Part shown: positions 59,754 through 64,000 of the stretch, one piece after another
Layout: each line of letters starts with the position of its first letter
Numbering within the stretch: position 1 is the first letter of the stretch
Source: Achatina immaculata
Taxonomy: Eukaryota; Mollusca; Gastropoda; Stylommatophora; Achatinidae
Direction: 5' to 3'
Assembly: GCA_009760885.1 (NCBI GenBank)
Contig: CM019692.1
Coordinates: 45,941,430 to 46,005,429 of the forward strand
Length of the DNA stretch: 64,000 bases
Translations under genes and position numbers: made by a program
The notes under the pieces: generated by a model
Told to the model about the DNA's origin: nothing
The model's database searches: none
The model's input: only the letters and a program-made list of their open reading frames with translations

Positions 59754-60232
59754 TGAGGTCAGATCAGAGCTCTCAAGTCTTGTTTTATATGTAATGAGAT
59801 CAGATCAGAGCTTTCAAGTCTGTTTTATGTGTAATGAGATCAGATCAGAGCTCTCAAGTCTGTTTTATATGTAATGAGATCAGAGCTCTGAATTCTTTAT
59901 GTGTAATGAGTTCAGATCAGAGCTCTGAAGTCCTATGTGTAATGAGGTCAGATCAGAGCTTTGAAGTCTTTATGTGTAATGAGGTCATATCAGAGCTCTG
60001 AAGTCTTTATGTGTAATGAGGTAAGATCAGAGCTCTGAAATCTGTTTTTATGTGTAATGAGATCAGATCAGAGCTCTGAAATCTGTTTTTATGTGTAATG
60101 AGATCAGAGCTCTGAAGTCTTTGTGTGTAATGAGATCAGATCAGAGCTCTGAAGTCTGTTTTATGTGTAATGAGATCAGAGCTCTGAAGTCTTTGTGTGT
60201 AATGAGATCAGATCAAAGCTCTGAAGTCTGTT
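59744..60232 (+). repeat. Minisatellite at the stop codon and 3' UTR (units of 32-40 bp, about 12 copies)
   Basis: The unit reads GTGTAATGAGATCAGATCAG followed by AGCTCTGAAGTCT and a T-rich link. The first unit is the end of the coding region itself (GTGTAGTGAGGTCAGATCAG), so the TAG stop aligns with TAA in later copies. Unit lengths step by roughly 40, 40, 32, 36, 37, 37 and 40 bp, because of variable T tracts and loss of one GATCA. Confidence 0.85.
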
Positions 60233-60489
60233 TTTTTGTTTTTCTTTGTTGGATTGAGGTCATGTTATTGATTACTTGTGTGTGGTGCTTTAATGATGAG
60301 TGAAGAGGTAATGTGAAAGCATTGAATGTTACAAAGAAGGCAGATGTTACCAGTTTCTTCTCTCTCTCTCTCTCCCTTCCCCCCCCCCCCCCCCCCAATT
60401 TTGAAAAAAAATTTTTTTTCCTTTCTTTACTGTTCATAACCATTTTGAGTAAAAGAAATGTTTTGCATCTGAATTTTTTTTAGGGGGGG

Positions 60490-61042
60490 GGGGGGAATAT
60501 GCAATATGTACCCAAGGCTGCAGAAAATGATCAGAGTTCTGAGATCCTATACAGATGACAAAATTCTTTGGACAAGTTATGAGAAAACAGAAGAGTCTGA
60601 CAATCACTGGAAAGCTCAAAAGAAAAATAGGAGCCCAAGAAATAGATAAAAAGACTAAAGAAAAGACAAACTGGTATGATTTGAAAAAGCAAAGACTGCA
60701 TGCAGAATGAAGATTGTATCATCACAGCAAATGAATTCATAATCTTGATGTAGAAGGGAAAGTTCTGAAAGAAGAACAAGGAAAATTATAACAAAGATTA
60801 GAAAACAGAAATTTTAATTTGTGGGGCATGTATGGAGGAGAGGTGGGCTAGAGCACCTAGTGGCGATAGGGAGATTGAAGGTAGATGAGACAGAGGTAGA
60901 CAAAGAGAAAATATGTTTGAGGATTTGGCTTCTGGCATGGGAAATGCTCAGTGACAATCCTGTTGAGATGCATAAGGTTGAGGTTTATGGAAGGGCAAGG
61001 ACCTTGAGAGAGAGAGATGTAGAAGATATATTCTTGGTCTAA
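60490..61042 (+). mobile_element. Two RTE-like LINE C-terminal fragments in a row
   Basis: 60560-60640 reads FFGQVMRKQKSLTITGKLKR KIGAQE and 60800-60860 reads FVGHVWRRGGLEHLVAIGRL. Both match the ORF end of the LINE at 49438 ([20 protein letters not shown]) but are far more diverged, and each comes from a separate copy. Confidence 0.65.
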
Positions 61043-61044
61043 TT

Positions 61045-62900
61045 CATAAATTAGTATGACATATAGTGTTTGCTCTATTTCTGTGCATCATCATCCAGTT
61101 TCTTATCAAGGAAAGAAGGGTTCACATCAAATGAAAGATACAAGCTTTTTTTGTTGTTTTTTTTTATTAATCTTTTGGGAACAGAATTAAAAACCCAGCA
61201 TACATACTCTGTGGTGACTGTTCTAGACTGTCTCTCAGCATTGGAATGTCCACTATTACACATGCTCCCCACAGACAGTAGGAAACCTTTATATAAGCTG
61301 TAACTGATCTACAAGTTTAATTTCTTGCAGTAAATGGCATTTTTGTGTTATCTGTATCATACATTTAAATGACTTACAAGAATTCCTGTTTTGCCATTTC
61401 ACTGGTTGTTTTTTTTTTGCAGGTGGTCACTTTTTAACTTAGATCTCAGTTTGTATTGTTGAAAATATATGCATGAAACCAGATGGGGGGAGCGTGGGGG
61501 GGTGGAAGAGAACAGAAACACAGCGATATTTATCTTCAAGGCCAACACACATATAACACGCCCAACTGCCTTTTCTTCCCGTAGCACTGGGATCAGGTAA
61601 GGGCTTGACTAGTAATGACGTGCCACATTGAATTGTATCATCTTTCTAACCAAAAAAAAAAAAACCCTTATTCTTTTGAGTTTTGTTAGTTATAAATTTA
61701 ATATTGCAAAGTGTTATCAACAAAATTCAAGTATAATTCTAGTCATTGCTTGAATATTGAACTAATAGCAGTAAGTTTTTACTGTATTTTATTGCTTCAT
61801 ACATGAGTTTTGAATTTATTTGTATAAGATTTAATCATGACAAGTTTCTTTTACAGGACAAATATCTTAATCCTCCCCACCCAAAGTTCACTTCTGTGAA
61901 CACTGACATAGTTTCTTATGTGTAGTGTTTATTTTTAAATAAATGACAGTGTATTCCATAAAACACAGGTCCCCATGTATTCTGTGTACTTTAGTGTGCC
62001 TCACATTGCAGGTTGACATTTGTTATGCAGATTTTCTAATATCATTCTCAAAGACATATTCCCTAACAAGCATCAGGTACCCAGTTTTACACTTGGGTTG
62101 ACCGGAGGATGATGGTAGTGGGTTAAATGCCAAATGCTTGAGAAGACAGTCAGTTATGGCTGGACTACATCTGTGCTTATTTTTAGCTCCCAGAGTTTTT
62201 AAATTGGGCAGTATGTTTTCCATGGACATCAGTAAGACTGTGTTACAGATGATTTCGTAGTGAATTCTTTCAATAGATTCTGAATCACTTTAGAAGTTTT
62301 TGTATATTTCAACATAGAAAGTAATTTTAATATTATGTATAAGATGGGGGTGTTGGCAGAAGTATTATTTGTTGGAATAATTGATGTATTTGCCTTATTG
62401 TTTACAAATCAGGCATCTCACATATATACCTTGGACACAGAGTCCTTAAAATATCTATCATTAGTGATTGATTAAATGTATATCTATCTCATAATGGACA
62501 TTTATTTTAAGAGATGTTAATGTTTCTGTATAGTCATTTTACATGCTGAATCATATCTAGTGCCACATGCCATTTTAATAGTGTACATCCATTGAAAAAT
62601 GTTTTTTTTCTGTGCATACTATGTTACTAAGATCTGAATCATGTCTTGGATTTAATGTTTTTGAAAAACTGGACATTTGTGTCATACAAGTTTTTTTTTA
62701 AATATCCAGATGCAATGGACATAATTTTGATATTACATCTGTGATCTGTGTAACTTTTCAGTGATTTAAGTTTCTCTTATTTTCCTTTACTAACCCAGTT
62801 TTTTAAGTGATACATAATATGTGATACATAATAATATAAATGATAATTTTTTTAGAAAGATCTGATATTCATTCACTACATTTTGTACAAAACAAGCTAT
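61045..62900. other. No gene recognised downstream of the anoctamin
   Basis: AT-rich. Several AATAAA-type signals occur (for example near 61936), any of which could end the anoctamin transcript; none is clearly best. Poly-T runs only. Confidence 0.35.
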
Positions 62901-62904
62901 CAAG

Positions 62905-63072
62905 TGGAGCACAACAAGCCGAAGAAAAAGAGGTCGACCACATGAAACTCTAAAAAGGACATTGTTAAGAGAAGCCAGCTTAATGGGTATAAAATCCCTT
63001 GATGAGGTTGAAAGACTCACCGAGAACAGGAAAACTTGGCAAACAACTATGCAAGCCCTATGTGACGTTTAA
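62905..63072 (+). pseudogene. LINE ORF2 C-terminal fragment
   Basis: An open run reads WSTTSRRKRGRPHETLKRTL LREASLMG, then [20 protein letters not shown] and QALCDV before TAA. GRPxxTxxRT and RxxW...ALC are the standard ORF2 ending of several LINE clades. A decayed relative is at 14600-14735 on the other strand. Confidence 0.7.
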
Positions 63073-63127
63073 CAGCACAGGAAGGACGAAAGATATAAGC
63101 TATTTTGTACTCATTTGAAAGATTACA

Positions 63128-63345
63128 TAGAGCCTGAGTAGCATGATGGTTAGTGTGTTCATCTTTCATGGTGAGGTAGGTGGTTCATGTCTTGCTGGGA
63201 AGAGAATGGCAGCCAGACATGGCTATGGTGCAGAACATATCACCCCTACTGTGTGCTGATAAGTCAAGAAAAAAAATAACATAAGGGCACTAAAACATAT
63301 CCCTCTGTTGCCTGATAGGATTGCATTGAGAGATTTAAGTCAGCA
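63128..63345 (+). repeat. tRNA-derived SINE family B, copy with head
   Basis: The head GCCTGAGTAGCATGATGGTT has an A box, and GGTGGTTCATGTC follows as a degenerate B box. Then come GAGAATGGCAGCCAGACATG and GGGCACTAAAACATATCCCT with CTGATAGGATTGC, which link the head to the 3' blocks at 1985-2085 and 20583-20650. Confidence 0.7.
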
Positions 63346-63654
63346 GAAAAGATCCACTTTGAAGCACAGCAGTCTGAAAGAGTGACATTTTTTTCTTTTC
63401 TAATGCCATCATTATATAACAATGTATGCTCCAAGTGGTCATCAGAACAAACTAGGATATTTTTTGGACATTTCCTGACCATGTTTTTTAATTCAGTTAT
63501 CATGAAGGTCATTCAGTTTTCATGGAATAATCTCAAGTCATCCAGTTATCATAAAAACAAGACCAGAATAGGTCATTTAGTATTTATGAGGTGATGACCA
63601 GAACAACCCGTTTTTAAAACAAAGTTGAAACATATCAGAATTTTGAAACAAGCT

Positions 63655-63755
63655 TGAAGAAATTACCCAGTTGTCTGACACAGGGTCAGAATAAACTCAC
63701 AACACGGGGTCAGAATAAGCTCATGACACAGGGTCAGAATAAACTGATATTTTGT
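63655..63755. repeat. About 29-bp tandem repeat, 3 copies
   Basis: GGGTCAGAATAAACTCACAA CACG recurs three times, changing to GCTCATGACACA. The DNA to the end of the window shows nothing further. Confidence 0.85.
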
Positions 63756-64000
63756 AAAACATATCCTGCCAGGTCAGAAGCAGAAACTTCTTTTTCCTGG
63801 AGAAGACCAAAACTCACTTTCATTCACCAGTTTCAAAACAACAAAAAAAAATGCTTTTTCTTCATGTAGCTTATATATGCATCCTAAAATAAATTTTTCA
63901 TGCCACTGACAAAAGATTCAGACATGCTTCAAGACCAGAGAATAAAGATATGGCACTAAGCCATAGAAAATGTAGGATAGTCACTAGACTAGAGGCTTCA

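Overview
This is animal (metazoan) nuclear DNA: AT-rich, with GT-AG introns, tRNA-derived SINEs, LINEs, Tc1/mariner, Helitron and piggyBac-like debris and many minisatellites. No bacterial gene, operon, CRISPR array or structural RNA gene was seen. The mobile-element mix suits an invertebrate (mollusc or chelicerate would fit), but the window does not fix the species.

The one host gene I recognise is an anoctamin (TMEM16) on the + strand. I assembled 19 coding exons from 12764 to 59753. Every junction is GT-AG, every codon phase closes, and the joined frame is 776 codons plus a stop. All ten membrane helices are covered, as are the six acidic/Asn residues that bind Ca2+ in the family. The family's N-terminal cytoplasmic domain is mostly missing: either the protein starts at the ATG at 12764, or earlier exons lie outside the window or are unrecognised.

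Layout. 1-12734: an RTE-like LINE relic, a 1.46-kb Tc1 copy and two mariner copies (one full length) in otherwise unreadable DNA. 12735-22162: exons 1-6, with a SINE whose tail has become a 46-bp array, a mariner inside a 38-bp array, an older mariner relic and a hairpin element. 22163-28804 (intron 6): a decayed I/Nimbus-like LINE with endonuclease, RT and RNase H, and a 0.5-kb foldback. 28805-42858: exons 7-13 among mariner and Tc1 relics, SINEs and a 28-bp array. 42859-47613 (intron 13): Tc1, mariner and Helitron end to end. 47614-53163: exon 14, whose donor site lies in a 42-bp minisatellite, then a nearly intact full-length 3.3-kb RTE-type LINE with a perfect 8-bp target duplication, then exon 15. 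53164-59753: exons 16-19 with a truncated sibling of that LINE, another RT relic, a TTAA-flanked piggyBac-like element and a mariner relic. 59754-64000: an array starting at the stop codon, LINE tail fragments and a SINE.

Most notable is that several minisatellites are built on the gene's own boundaries: the exon 14 donor (10 in-frame copies, 9 keeping a GT donor), the stop codon, and probably the exon 7 acceptor. The exon 14 array could let one gene make proteins with extra 14-residue copies of the Ca2+-binding start of helix 7.
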